Source of the DNA: Candidatus Anammoxibacter sp.
GTDB lineage: Bacteria > Planctomycetota > Brocadiia > Brocadiales > Anammoxibacteraceae
DNA: 64,000 nucleotides
Assembly: GCA_021777105.1 (NCBI GenBank)
Contig: JAIQZQ010000129.1
Location: 32,001 to 96,000, forward strand
Reading direction: 5' to 3'
Part shown: positions 55,564-64,000 of the stretch, piece by piece
Position numbering within the stretch: the first letter of the stretch is position 1
How the letters are laid out: each line of letters begins with the position of its first letter
Program-made: the position numbers and the translations under genes
Notes under the pieces: model-generated
The model's input: the letters and a program-made list of their open reading frames with translations, nothing else
The model's database searches: none
What the model was told of the DNA's origin: nothing

Positions 55564-58017
55564 ATGTTGCAGAAATATGTGAGATATTGCACAAAGAAAG
55601 TGCTCGACGCTGTTAATATAGGCACGATGGAGCTTGTAAACATCAAACGGAACGTGTTTACGTCTGAGATGATTTTGTTGGGTTTGTTGGTTCAGGATGA
55701 TTCTTCTGTAATGGCTATTATTGAACAACTCAAACTTGAGCCGGAGAACACGAAAAAGATGCTTATAGACGGCATATACGGGACTTTCGACAACCAGCTT
55801 GAGCAACTTAATTCAATGGAGAATGTGCAGCTTGTTGTTTCGGCCGAGGTTGAGTCTGTATTTGAGATTGCGCTGCATGAATCAAACGGCATCGGCGATA
55901 AATTGATTAGCTCCGAGGCCCTGTTTCTTGCGCTTTTTGACCGCAAGGCAGGCAAGACGAGCGAAATTTTACGGGACGCCGGTTTGGAGCTTAATAGTGT
56001 TCGCGAGGCGATTAAACAACTTCGCGGGGGCCGCAAGATAACTCAACGCGACGATGAAAGCAAACTTGACGTTTTAAAGGAGTACACCGCCGACCTTACG
56101 GAGATGGCCAGGCAAGGGGGGCTTGATCCCGTGATCGGCAGGGAGAAGGAGATTGCCCGTCTCATACAGATATTATCTCGCCGCAAAAAGAACAATCCCG
56201 TGCTGGTCGGCGAACCTGGAGTGGGCAAAACGGTTGTGGTCGAAGGGCTTGCGTTGCAGATAGCCGCGTGCGAAGTGCCTCAATCACTGCTTTCCAAACG
56301 CATACTTTCCCTTGACATGGCCGCGCTGATTGCCGGGGCAGGAGTTCGCGGCGAATTTGAGGGCAGGCTTAAATCAATAAAAGATTCCGTTATTGATTCC
56401 GGCGGCCGAATTATACTATTTATAGATGAAGTGCATTCAGTGGTTGGCGTGGGTGGCGGAGGCAACTCCGGCGGAATGGGGGCGCAGGACATTCTTAAAC
56501 CTGCTTTGGCCAGAGGACAACTTCAAATGATAGGCGCCACAACGTATGATGATTATCGAAAATATGTCGAGGCCGACAGGGCGCTTGCCAGGCGGTTTCA
56601 AACCGTGTCTATCAGCGAGCCTAACATAGAGGAGACTGTGAGCATCCTTGAAGGGGTTAAATCATATTATGAAAAACATCACAATATTCATTACATGGCT
56701 GACGCTATAAAGGACGCCGCGCGCCTTTCCGACCGTTATATTACCGATAGGGCGCAACCTGACAAAGCCATTGACCTTCTTGATGAAGCCGGTTCAAAAA
56801 AACACCTTGAGCTGCATTTTACGCCGCCGGATATTAAAAGACTTGAGAATGAGCGTTTAGCGCAAATTGAAAAGAAGCGCGAAGCGTTCGAAAGACAGAA
56901 TTTTGAAGAGGCCACAAATTTTCACGCAAAAGTTTTACAGATTGAGGCCGAACTGGCTAAAGAAAAGACTATATGGAAGAAAGAGTTAAAAGAGAAAGAC
57001 ACCGCAGTTACCGCCGAAGATATTGCGAACATTGTCTCAAGCTGGACTGGCATACCTGCCTCGAAGATGCTTGAAACCGAAGCCGCAAAATTGACAAACA
57101 TGGAGGAGAAACTGCACGAAAGGATTGTTGCGCAGGACGCGGCGGTTAGAACCATTGCCAACGCTATTAGAAGAAACAGGGCCGGTTTGCGCGAAGTTTC
57201 AAGGCCCATAGGCTCGTTCCTTTTCCTTGGCCCAACCGGTGTCGGCAAGACGGAGCTTGCAAAAGCCCTTGCCGAGTTTCTGTTTGACGACGAATCGCGC
57301 ATTATCAGGCTGGATATGTCTGAGTTTATGGAGCGCCATGAAGTCGCAAAATTAATCGGCGCGCCTCCGGGTTATGTTGGGTACGGCGAAGGCGGCCAGC
57401 TTACTGAAAAGATCAGACGCATGCCGTACTCCGTTCTATTGCTTGACGAAGTTGAGAAGGCGCATCCCGATGTGTTCAACATGCTGCTTCAGGTGTTTGA
57501 CGAAGGCAGGTTAACCGACGCTCACGGCAATGTTGTAAGTTTCAGAAACACGATAATAATAGGCACGTCAAACATCGGCGGCGAGCTGCTGGCGGATAAA
57601 AACGATATAGGTTTTAAATCAGCTCCGGGCGTTGTTAGCCACGAAGAGGCAAAAGAGCTTGTTCTCTCAGAGGTTAAGAAATATTTCAAACCCGAGTTTC
57701 TAAACCGTATTGACGATATGATAGTTTTCCACTCGCTTACAAAAGACCACATTCACGGCATACTGGAAATATTGATAAACCAACTTGTAAAACGTTTGAA
57801 GGACGAAGATTTGTCCCTTGAGATCAGCGAAGATGTTAAAAACAAACTGGTATCCGACGGATTTGATTCCAACTACGGCGCCCGTCCGCTAAAGCGCGCC
57901 ATTGAACGCGAAATTGAAAACCCTCTCTCCTTAAGCATAGTAAACGGCGAATTTAAACTTGGCGATAAAATCAAGGCCTCGCTTAAAGACAACGAAATTG
58001 TTTTCGGCAAGATGTAA
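55564..58017 (+). CDS. clpC: ClpC-type AAA+ unfoldase
   Basis: 817 residues. Clp N-domain repeats (1-150), NBD1 with GEPGVGKT (about 217) and FIDEVHSVVG, a short middle region with a UvrB/C-like motif (RLAQIEKKREAFERQNFEEATNFHAKV), NBD2 with GPTGVGKTEL (about 555), LLDEVEKAHPDVFN and FKPEFLNRIDD. It lacks the long coiled-coil middle domain of ClpB. It has an IGF loop (NDIGFKS near 681), the usual ClpP-docking motif, so ClpC is preferred to ClpB. It unfolds substrates for ClpP (clpP not in the window). AGAGG precedes the ATG. Confidence 0.94.
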   Translation: MLQKYVRYCTKKVLDAVNIGTMELVNIKRNVFTSEMILLGLLVQDDSSVMAIIEQLKLEPENTKKMLIDGIYGTFDNQLEQLNSMENVQLVVSAEVESVFEIALHESNGIGDKLISSEALFLALFDRKAGKTSEILRDAGLELNSVREAIKQLRGGRKITQRDDESKLDVLKEYTADLTEMARQGGLDPVIGREKEIARLIQILSRRKKNNPVLVGEPGVGKTVVVEGLALQIAACEVPQSLLSKRILSLDMAALIAGAGVRGEFEGRLKSIKDSVIDSGGRIILFIDEVHSVVGVGGGGNSGGMGAQDILKPALARGQLQMIGATTYDDYRKYVEADRALARRFQTVSISEPNIEETVSILEGVKSYYEKHHNIHYMADAIKDAARLSDRYITDRAQPDKAIDLLDEAGSKKHLELHFTPPDIKRLENERLAQIEKKREAFERQNFEEATNFHAKVLQIEAELAKEKTIWKKELKEKDTAVTAEDIANIVSSWTGIPASKMLETEAAKLTNMEEKLHERIVAQDAAVRTIANAIRRNRAGLREVSRPIGSFLFLGPTGVGKTELAKALAEFLFDDESRIIRLDMSEFMERHEVAKLIGAPPGYVGYGEGGQLTEKIRRMPYSVLLLDEVEKAHPDVFNMLLQVFDEGRLTDAHGNVVSFRNTIIIGTSNIGGELLADKNDIGFKSAPGVVSHEEAKELVLSEVKKYFKPEFLNRIDDMIVFHSLTKDHIHGILEILINQLVKRLKDEDLSLEISEDVKNKLVSDGFDSNYGARPLKRAIEREIENPLSLSIVNGEFKLGDKIKASLKDNEIVFGKM

Positions 58018-58045
58018 CAACTCCCCAAAAAATTATCAAAACCGC

Positions 58046-58075
58046 CAATGCGCAGGCCTTCGCGCCTGCGCATTG
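58046..58075 (+). terminator. Hairpin after clpC
   Basis: Perfect 12-bp stem CAATGCGCAGGC/GCCTGCGCATTG with loop CTTCGC, 29 bases after the stop. No long T-run. Confidence 0.6.
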
Positions 58076-58314
58076 ACTATTTGTTGCTATAGTCAAACAA
58101 ATCAGGTTTTCAAAAAATTATGTTCGTGTATGTTTTTTTCAAATGCAATGAAATAAAACCCTAAAGGGTAAATTCCAAGAAACTTAGCTTGTTGGAGTTA
58201 AGGCTTTAGCCTTTTATTCATTATCAAATTTCGAAAACCTTATGCTTTTGAGTATATCTACGTCTTCTCTCTACCATACCATCTCCAATTATAGCTCCGC
58301 CAATACTTAGTTTT

Positions 58315-58347
58315 GTAGGTTGGGTAGAGCATCGCGAAACCCAACAT
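58315..58347. repeat. Repeat D copy
   Basis: GTAGGTTGGGTAGAGCATCG...ACCCAACAT, identical to the 27788 copy over 33 bp. It is followed by a repeat C unit (58405-58440). No gene seen in the 460-bp gap. Confidence 0.85.
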
Positions 58348-58481
58348 CTATTTTTAATAATTCATTTTAAAAAACAATGACAATAGATGGGCGCGCTTTT
58401 GATTTTATCCGCGTCATCGGTGTCATCCGCGTTCTATCGTTTCTGTTTTTCTTTTGCAATGTCAATTATTGATCAGCTTTT

Positions 58482-59855
58482 TCAATCTGCGCCGGTTGCA
58501 GTTTGTAATAGTCGTGGAAGTTGTTGTATTGCGTATAATGGGATGTTGCATATTTTGCCGTCTTTTTTTAGATTCAGAAGATTGGACCGGACAAGGATTG
58601 CCGGTTGAAATCTGGCGTCAAATGAAACTAGGCTTTTGCTTTTAGTATTTATGCCGGCTTTGATTTCCAAAGGGAAAATGCGGTTTTGCAATTCGATTAC
58701 AAAATCAAGTTCAGCTTTCCCTGACGCGCTTTTCCAGTAATAAAGTTCCATGTCAAGGGTTGCCCTAAGTTGTTGAGCAACGTAATTTTCAACAAACGCG
58801 CCTCGGTATTGATTAAAAAACTGATCGCCGTTTATCAGAGCCTCTTCTGGAACATTCGCCATTGCGCCTAACAGTCCCACGTCTGCGGCATATATCTTAA
58901 AATTATTGCGGTTTATATAACCTTTTAGCGGCGGCTCTCCAACTTTGGTCTCAAAAACCATTGATATCAGACTTGCCCCATTAAGCCAAAATATGGCATT
59001 TTCGTATTCCCTGGCTCTTGAGCTTTTTTTTATTGCTGAAAATATAAATTTCTTGTTCTCTTTTGCAAGTTGACTTGGAATGTTATCCCAAATGAGATTT
59101 AGTTTTGGGTACTCGGCAGGGGGGGCGTGTTTAGCGAAATCAAGGATATAGGAGTTCAATATCTCTTTTTGGATACTCCTAACTTCAAAGAGGTCGTTTG
59201 TTTCGGCAAAATGTTTGACGGCTTCCGGCATACCTCCAATAAAGTAATATTTTCGTAATAATTTTATGAGTTCTTCATGAAACGGTTCAGGCAACGGCTC
59301 TAAATCAACAATACCTTCAATATAGGCCCTGTATTGTGCCTCGCCAATGGCATCAAGAAATTCGAAAAATGTAAGAGGGTAAAGCTCAAGGAAATTTACT
59401 TTTCCAACAGGAAATGATTTTGGCGTTGAAAGGGTTATTCCTAAAAGTGAGCCTGCGGCGGCAATGTGGTATTCGTTAGCTTTTTCGTTGAAATATTTAA
59501 GAGAATTTAATGCCTGGTTTGACGCCTGAATTTCATCAAATATAATTAGGTCTCTGCCGGGCGTAATAGGCTTTTTCTGATAAATTGAGAGCTGTTCTAT
59601 TAATATTTTAGGGTCAAGCTTTTGATGAAAGAATTTATTTAATTGATTATCTTCCTCGAAATTGAAATAGGAAATGTTCTTGTATTCATTTTTAGCAAAT
59701 TCTTTGAGAATATGCGTTTTTCCTGTCTGTCTGGCTCCTTTTAAAATCAGGGGTTTCCGCCTGGATGACAATTTCCATTGAATAAGTTTTTGATAAATAT
59801 CCCTTTTCATGCCTCCTATTTTAACATTCTGAAACCATTTAGCAAACTTATTCAT
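58482..59855 (-). CDS. DUF4143 family AAA ATPase
   Basis: 457 residues (442 if the ATG at 59810 is used). Walker A GARQTGKTHIL, Walker B LIIFDEIQAS, then the DUF4143 domain with GAFVENYVAQQL, ELYYWKSASGKAELDFVI and FPLEIKAG. This is the ATPase plus DUF4143 architecture of uncharacterised, mobile, often multi-copy bacterial genes; the last block resembles a PD-(D/E)xK-like fold. ATG at 59855 overlaps a tiny leader frame (GTG at 59878), while the ATG at 59810 has GGAGG only one base away; the first fits translational coupling. Its 5' end abuts the interleaved inverted repeat at 59865-59928. Confidence 0.9.
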   Translation of the reverse strand: MNKFAKWFQNVKIGGMKRDIYQKLIQWKLSSRRKPLILKGARQTGKTHILKEFAKNEYKNISYFNFEEDNQLNKFFHQKLDPKILIEQLSIYQKKPITPGRDLIIFDEIQASNQALNSLKYFNEKANEYHIAAAGSLLGITLSTPKSFPVGKVNFLELYPLTFFEFLDAIGEAQYRAYIEGIVDLEPLPEPFHEELIKLLRKYYFIGGMPEAVKHFAETNDLFEVRSIQKEILNSYILDFAKHAPPAEYPKLNLIWDNIPSQLAKENKKFIFSAIKKSSRAREYENAIFWLNGASLISMVFETKVGEPPLKGYINRNNFKIYAADVGLLGAMANVPEEALINGDQFFNQYRGAFVENYVAQQLRATLDMELYYWKSASGKAELDFVIELQNRIFPLEIKAGINTKSKSLVSFDARFQPAILVRSNLLNLKKDGKICNIPLYAIQQLPRLLQTATGAD

Positions 59856-59864
59856 TCCTTTTTT

Positions 59865-59928
59865 GTGGATATAATCACGTTATTCCCTCCAATAATGTGA
59901 TTATATCCACATTATTGGAGGGAATAAC
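59865..59928. promoter_or_regulatory. Interleaved perfect inverted repeats A-B-A'-B'
   Basis: Four contiguous blocks: A GTGGATATAATCAC (59865-59878), B GTTATTCCCTCCAATAAT (59879-59896), A' the perfect complement of A (59897-59910), B' the perfect complement of B (59911-59928). Stems A/A' and B/B' cross, so only one can fold fully unless a pseudoknot forms. On the minus strand, the B-complement exposes GGAGGG six bases before GTG at 59878, and the other B copy carries CCCTCC that can mask it. Confidence 0.8.
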
Positions 59929-60274
59929 GTGGGCCGGCATAACGTGTCATTTCATGAGCCCGCTTTTCCACCTTTTTTTTTGAATCCTCGCTAATCCGCG
60001 CCAATTCGCGTCATCCGTGTTCTATGCTCTTTGCTCTTTATGATTTCGTGTTTTTTCGTGTCATTTCGTGGGCAGGCTTTTGCTTTTGATCTGTTTTTAA
60101 TCTTTCCTATCCAGTCTAAAAAGTGTTTTTGCTACTCTCATTTCAGCGCCATTTTGTAGCCAATCTTGCCGCAAAATCAACTTCCATTGAAAGACTTCCG
60201 TTATTAATACCTGGAATCATAAATAATTTATCTGATTTAATCACCGTCATGCTATTATAGTCGTACATGCACGC
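59878..60274. repeat. Repeat C units and gap before the Rpn-like fragment
   Basis: After the inverted repeat come CGCTAATCCGCGCCAATTCG and CGTCATCCGTGTTCTATGCT (59990-60030) and TTTCGTGGGCAGGCTTTTGC (60062-60081). The rest to 60274 holds no supported gene. Confidence 0.7.
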
Positions 60275-60700
60275 TTGTTAAAAGGCCGCGCGGATGATAA
60301 AATATTATGTCATATAAAAGAATTGATCAATCAGGAATCTGACATTAAAAAACGTGGAGATTTATATTCCGCCACTGTAACTATAGCAAGCAGGTATCGT
60401 GAAAAGGATTTTCTATGGAAATTTTTTAAGGAGGAACTAAAAATAATACAAGAGTCAGCCGTTGTGCAGGACTGTATAGATGAAGGTGTCGTAAAAGGCA
60501 AACGAGAAGGCAAGTTAGAAGGTAAACGAGATGGGATGGAAAAAGCGGTAATTGATGTTTTAGAAGTCCGGTTTGAAACGGCCGCAAAAGAAACTATTGC
60601 CGATTTAAAGAAAATTGAATCGGTGGATATTTTAGAATCTCTTCTCAAAAACGCCATTAAAGCGGGATCGTTGAGTGAATTTAATGAAAATTTAAGATAA
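60275..60700 (+). pseudogene. C-terminal fragment of Rpn-like recombination-promoting nuclease/putative transposase
   Basis: 141 codons. The segment KGKREGKLEGKRDGMEKAVIDVLEVRFETAAKETIADLKKIESVDILESLLKNAIKAGSLSEFNE resembles the C-terminal part of Rpn/PD-(D/E)xK transposase-like proteins. The N-terminal nuclease domain (about 150-200 residues) is absent, the first start is a TTG without a ribosome site, and upstream frames do not continue it. Most likely a truncated remnant; it could still be expressed. A shared terminator lies with the convergent FKBP gene. Confidence 0.65.
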
Positions 60701-60726
60701 GGGATCTTTCCGAGCCCTTATCTTAA
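60692..60726. terminator. Bidirectional terminator containing both stop codons
   Basis: Perfect 12-bp arms TTAAGATAAGGG/CCCTTATCTTAA around ATCTTTCCGAG. Stop codons of the two convergent genes are inside the stem. The loop word TCTTTCCGAGCC also occurs at 17390 and 30822. Confidence 0.8.
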
Positions 60727-61503
60727 TTGGTTTTTGGGCGTAGGGCTGTTTTTGGCAATCTCAAGCAGCTCAACGTCAAAAATTAACAGGGAATTTAGAG
60801 GTATATTTGGGATCCTTTTATTGCTATACCCAAGTTGTGGAGGTATAAAGAATCTATATTTTGATCCAACAGTCATTAATTGTATACCCTCTTTCCAGCC
60901 TTTAATAACACGATTAAGCATAAATATCGCCGGTTTATTACGTTTATAAGAGCTGTCAAATTCAGTTCCATCAATCAACGCCCCTTTGTAATTAACTTTA
61001 ACTTGATCCGTTAATGCCGGCTTTGCTCCTTCGGCATTCTTAAGGATAACGTATTGAAGACCGCTTTTTAGCTTTACCACATCGCTTTTCTTCGCGTTTT
61101 CAGCAAGGAATTTGTCCGCTTTATCCCTATTCGCGTTTGCCAAATCTGTGTCGCGTGAACGAAGTTTTGCGTTTGATTCCCTCTTAAAATCGTTAACAAT
61201 TGATTGCGCCTTTTCACTGGAAATAATCGTCTTTTGTTTTACGGCATCCTCAAAACCTTTTAAAATGAGTTCATCGTTAAATTGATACCCTACAGCTTCA
61301 AGTTCATTTTTTATATTAATAAAAGTTAAAAAGAAGTTTGCCCCTACGCTATAACTAATCTTGTCTACCTCTGATTTAAATTGGTCGGAGTCAGCTTTTG
61401 GTTTCTCATTTTTATCATTGTCGGTATTTGCAAAGGTTGTGTTTAAAAAAAAGAAATTTAATAAAAATGCGCAAATTATGCCTGTTGTAATAATCTTCCT
61501 CAT
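60718..61503 (-). CDS. Periplasmic FKBP-type peptidyl-prolyl isomerase
   Basis: 261 residues with a signal peptide (MRKIITTGIICAFLLNFFFLNTTFA). FKBP N-domain (about 45-135: DKISYSVGANFFLTFINI..., FEDAVKQK), then the FKBP catalytic domain (about 145-252: LKSGLQYVILKNAEG, VNYKGALIDGTEFDSSY, VIKGWKEGIQLMTVGSKYRFFIPPQLGY, LIFDVELLEI). This is the FkpA/Mip layout of periplasmic proline isomerases and folding helpers. Start ATG with GGAGAAA upstream. The sequence between N-domain and catalytic domain is longer and charged. Confidence 0.93.
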   Translation of the reverse strand: MRKIITTGIICAFLLNFFFLNTTFANTDNDKNEKPKADSDQFKSEVDKISYSVGANFFLTFINIKNELEAVGYQFNDELILKGFEDAVKQKTIISSEKAQSIVNDFKRESNAKLRSRDTDLANANRDKADKFLAENAKKSDVVKLKSGLQYVILKNAEGAKPALTDQVKVNYKGALIDGTEFDSSYKRNKPAIFMLNRVIKGWKEGIQLMTVGSKYRFFIPPQLGYSNKRIPNIPLNSLLIFDVELLEIAKNSPTPKNQLR

Positions 61504-61744
61504 TTTTTCTCCATAATAGTTTTCTAAATTACAATAATTACAGTCCTGGAATATTCATGAAACTTGTTCTTTGTGATAAAAGTTTCATATATTAACATTT
61601 TCTTGTTTATAATGCGAATCATTATAATCGCTCAAATTGAGATTTATTCTAATGTCGAGAGTATTTGCATAATATAGGTGTGTAAGAAATGTTTTTGTAA
61701 ATTGAAACGTTTAAAATGAAAGGGCGGAATTTGTCACGGATTTT

Positions 61745-62120
61745 TTGCTTTTTGCTTTTATTCGCGCTAATTTGCGTCATCCATGTTCTATGCTTTTAAG
61801 AATAGATGGCTAAGGGTCAGCTCAAAAATAACTTCTGTTTATTTGGTCGTACTTTCATATTATCTTTGTGAGATATTCAATCGTCAAATTCTCACGTAGC
61901 TATGGTTATGCTACGTGAGAATTTGACTCAATCATATCTCGCAAATCTAACGCAAAATTACAGCCAAAAAACCGAAGTTATTTTTGAGCTGACCCTTAGT
62001 TAATATCATAATACAATATGCTCCGGCATATCAGAGGTGACAGTCACCGTTGTTTTCTATCTTTTAAATCCGCGCCAATCCGCGTAATCCGCCTTCCATG
62101 CATTTGCTCTTTTTCGTTAT
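61745..62120. repeat. Repeat C copies around the MITE
   Basis: TTCGCGCTAATTTGCGTCAT then CCATGTTCTATGCTTTT (61760-61797), and AATCCGCGCCAATCCGCGTA then ATCCGCCTTCCATG (62067-62100). The gap 61504-62986 (1.5 kb) otherwise holds only the promoter elements listed below; no gene is seen. Confidence 0.75.
61810..61999. mobile_element. MITE, family C, 190 bp
   Basis: Perfect 26-bp terminal inverted repeats (CTAAGGGTCAGCTCAAAAAT + AACTTC and the complement). Inner arms (TGAGATATTCAATC and GTCAAATTCTCACGTAGC versus GCTACGTGAGAATTTGAC) extend it into an almost complete palindrome. No coding capacity. Only this copy is in the window. Confidence 0.8.
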
Positions 62121-62456
62121 CCGCTCGATTTTAAAAACCGTCACAATAAATAATAAAATAAAATATTTTTTTTCTGCAATTTGTAATTTTTTCAATTTCC
62201 GCTTATATCCTTGCCGCGTCCTAAAACAGGGGTGTTGATATTTTATACACCCCTACATGCCTAAAAAAATATTGTCTGGATAAAAAGTTCCGAATACACC
62301 AAAAAAGAGAGAGGCTCCTTATTATAAAACAGCATCAAAACGCCGGTTGAGTCATTTAACCGGAATGTAGATTAAAATCTTCATCATTAACAGACAGTTC
62401 GGCAAAAATACGGCTTTTTTACAAAACAAAAACATGCCCGCAAAAAAACATTACAA

Positions 62457-62483
62457 CCAGTGTAGTGTAATACACTACACTGG
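62457..62483. promoter_or_regulatory. Perfect palindrome with GTAGTG core (operator candidate)
   Basis: CCAGTGTAGTGTA / TACACTACACTGG, 13-bp arms around a single A. It shares TGTAGTG with the palindrome at 7897. It lies 101 bp upstream of the -35 box at 62584. Confidence 0.6.
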
Positions 62484-62583
62484 TGTAATGGTTCTTACTA
62501 TGCCATTGTAGGCAAAATCGGAGTCGTTGTCAGGGGCTTTGTTACAAATTATTAATATTACTAAATCTAGCGCTTTTTAATAC

Positions 62584-62611
62584 TTGACAATATTAAGCCC
62601 ATCGCTATAAT
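62584..62611 (+). promoter_or_regulatory. sigma70-type promoter for the secreted Asp/Lys-rich protein
   Basis: TTGACA (62584-62589), 16-bp spacer, TATAAT (62606-62611). It gives a leader of about 370 bases before the ATG at 62987. The leader contains TGCGCATGCGGCAAAAGCCG-type short stems but no riboswitch I recognise. Confidence 0.65.
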
Positions 62612-62986
62612 CCTACAGCTGTAAATTGACAGATCAATTAGTGTTCTGTTAGAACTATATAATAAAACTTAAAACATTAAATTGGATTATCGGTGGCTGT
62701 GTCGTAAGCCGCTAAACAGTAGGAAGTTATGCGCATGCGGCAAAAGCCGGTATTTTAGCAATTAGCGCGTATATTATTCTGTATAGCTAACATAAATTAC
62801 AGTTTATTTGCCGTAAATATGATTCGTTTTTAACTCTTAACCAATTAAGGCTCTTTCCGCGTTCCTCTGATAGTCAGTGTTTGACGCGAAAACAGCGTTG
62901 CGTATGCGCCCAACCTTAATGCATGCGCAAATCTAAACAAATAGATAATAGTCCTGAATTTTGAAAAAATTAGAGAAGGGATAATC

Positions 62987-64000
62987 ATGCCGAATAAGAA
63001 AATGATCGCCGTAAACGTTATTGTTTTTTGTTTCTTAATGATTTTTGCCTTGCCTCAACTCCTTGCGGGCAAGTCTACGGAATTTAGCGAGACCTATTTG
63101 GACTCCCCTGATACGGTTGCCGGCGTAAAAACAGTTCCGGCCGTTAACGACGGTCTTACGGAAGATAAGGCAAATGGGATCTCCGGCAAAACCCTGACTC
63201 TCAACAGTAAAGACGATAAAGATAAAAAAGGCAAAAAAGATAAAAACAATGATGACGATGCCGGCAAAGGCAAGAAAGACAAAAAAGATAAAAACAAGGA
63301 TGATGACAACAGTAAAGACGATAAAAGCAGTGATGACGATGACAAGAGTAAAGACGATAAAAGCAGTGATGACGATGACAAGAGTAAAGACGATAAAAGC
63401 AGTGACGATGACGACAGCAAAGACGATAAGAGCAGCGATGACGACAGCAGTGATGATGAAATCCCGCCGACTCCATCGCCTACGGTGACGTCAACTCCAA
63501 CACCGGCTCCAACTGCAACCCCAAGTCCGACGCCGATACCAACTCCAACGCCGCCGCTTGGCGATCCCCCACTGTCCCCACAGGTCACCACTTCTGAAAC
63601 GTGCACGTCGGCCCTTGAGGTAACGGCCACCGGCGTAGTTGACGCACTTGCAACTAAAATACGCATTGAAGGAGGCTTAAATATAGTTGAAGTTGATGTG
63701 GTGAATAACGGTTTTACAGCAGTTATTCCTCTTCAACTTAACCGGGTAAACCATCTTTTCTTCTTTGCAATTGCCGTTGACGGCGCAACAAGCGCGCCCT
63801 CTCCCGTTTCAGTCACTCAGGACGGTCAGGCCCCAACTATTTTTATCGATTTCCCTGAGGACGGTCTGGAAGTCACAAACGATACCGTTGTTATCGCGGG
63901 CCGCGTAAGCGACCTTCTAAGCGGTTTTATGGGACTTGACGCGACCGTTAACGGCCTGCCCGCGGATGTTATAGTCGGCATAGGCACGAACGGCACGTTT
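62987..64000 (+). CDS. Secreted protein with Asp/Ser/Lys repeat, Pro/Thr linker and Ig-like domain (3' end outside window)
   Basis: 338 codons are visible, open to the window end; AGAAGGG lies six bases before the ATG. Signal peptide MPNKKMIAVNVIVFCFLMIFALPQLLAG. Residues about 70-165 are an Asp/Lys/Ser low-complexity repeat (KDDKSSDDDDKS units), residues about 165-195 a Pro/Thr linker (TPSPTVTSTPTPAPTATPSP), then a beta-rich domain (APTIFIDFPEDGLEVTNDTVVIAGRVSDLLSGFMGLDATVNG) resembling bacterial Ig-like or glucodextranase-B-like modules. The layout is that of a large cell-surface protein, probably extended by more repeats beyond the window. The acidic repeat may bind calcium; that is inference. 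Confidence 0.9.
   Translation, partial: MPNKKMIAVNVIVFCFLMIFALPQLLAGKSTEFSETYLDSPDTVAGVKTVPAVNDGLTEDKANGISGKTLTLNSKDDKDKKGKKDKNNDDDAGKGKKDKKDKNKDDDNSKDDKSSDDDDKSKDDKSSDDDDKSKDDKSSDDDDSKDDKSSDDDSSDDEIPPTPSPTVTSTPTPAPTATPSPTPIPTPTPPLGDPPLSPQVTTSETCTSALEVTATGVVDALATKIRIEGGLNIVEVDVVNNGFTAVIPLQLNRVNHLFFFAIAVDGATSAPSPVSVTQDGQAPTIFIDFPEDGLEVTNDTVVIAGRVSDLLSGFMGLDATVNGLPADVIVGIGTNGTF

Noticed and set aside
55564..58017. ClpB annotation
   Set aside because: No long coiled-coil middle domain; a UVR-like motif and an IGF docking loop favour ClpC.
62612..62986. Riboswitch in the long leader of the secreted protein gene
   Set aside because: Short stems are present, but no match to a cyclic-di-GMP, cobalamin, TPP or other consensus that I can recall; too little evidence.
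63094..63666. Minus-strand open frame rich in Ser/Leu opposite the Asp/Lys repeat
   Set aside because: Shadow of the GATGAC-type repeat of the secreted protein gene on the plus strand, which has signal peptide, ribosome site and promoter.
1..64000. tRNA, rRNA or CRISPR loci
   Set aside because: By eye no T-loop plus acceptor pairings, no rRNA-like stretches, and no spaced direct repeats. The tandem arrays present are period 7 or period 102 without spacers.

Overview
The window comes from an uncultured-looking Gram-negative bacterium with roughly 40-45 % GC. Supporting observations are mixed ATG/GTG/TTG starts, many weak or absent Shine-Dalgarno sites, a multi-ACP Pfa-type polyketide synthase, two groEL copies, very long NHL/Calx-beta secreted proteins, and intergenic DNA full of dispersed repeat families. 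The gene set is compatible with the Planctomycetota/Omnitrophota (PVC-like) sphere, but no rRNA or lineage-defining marker is present, so this is a weak inference. I saw no tRNA, rRNA or CRISPR array.

Layout. 0-10 kb: the 3' end of an unknown gene, a six-repeat NHL protein, a response-regulator/metallo-beta-lactamase fusion, DUF433 and DUF433/DUF5615 toxin-antitoxin genes and a metallophosphoesterase, separated by MITE-like elements. 10-18 kb: a 1,484-residue secreted NHL/Calx-beta protein, an Rsm22-like methyltransferase, a Schlafen/AlbA_2 ATP-binding regulator and gene debris. 18-28 kb: a two-gene Pfa-like lipid synthase locus (PfaD-type enoyl reductase, then a 2,424-residue KS-AT-4xACP-KR-DH synthase), flanked on both sides by repeats. 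28-36.5 kb: an accessory island with HigBA, an orphan MNT, HEPN/MNT, a MazF pair, a Roc-COR GTPase and a YgiT-type zinc-finger pair, embedded in two dispersed repeat families, followed by a prolyl-tRNA editing protein. 36.7-41.7 kb: three consecutive genes of unknown function, the last with eight almost identical TPR units. 42-58 kb: a conserved core with an AEC transporter, groEL-groES-groEL, dnaJ, grpE, fmdB, yacG, der, trpS and clpC. 58-64 kb: a DUF4143 ATPase with an extraordinary interleaved inverted repeat at its 5' end, a truncated Rpn-like protein, a periplasmic FKBP, a 190-bp MITE, and the start of a secreted Asp/Lys-rich protein that runs off the window.

How it fits together. The core region is a proteostasis cluster (chaperonins, DnaJ/GrpE, ClpC, FKBP) next to translation and ribosome-assembly genes. 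The accessory regions hold stress or conflict modules and surface beta-propeller proteins. The least explained parts are the 36.7-41.7 kb cassette, the Roc-COR GTPase, the minimal pfa locus, the interleaved inverted repeat at 59.87 kb, the heptamer tandem repeats, and paired GTAGTG palindromes upstream of two strong sigma70-type promoters.
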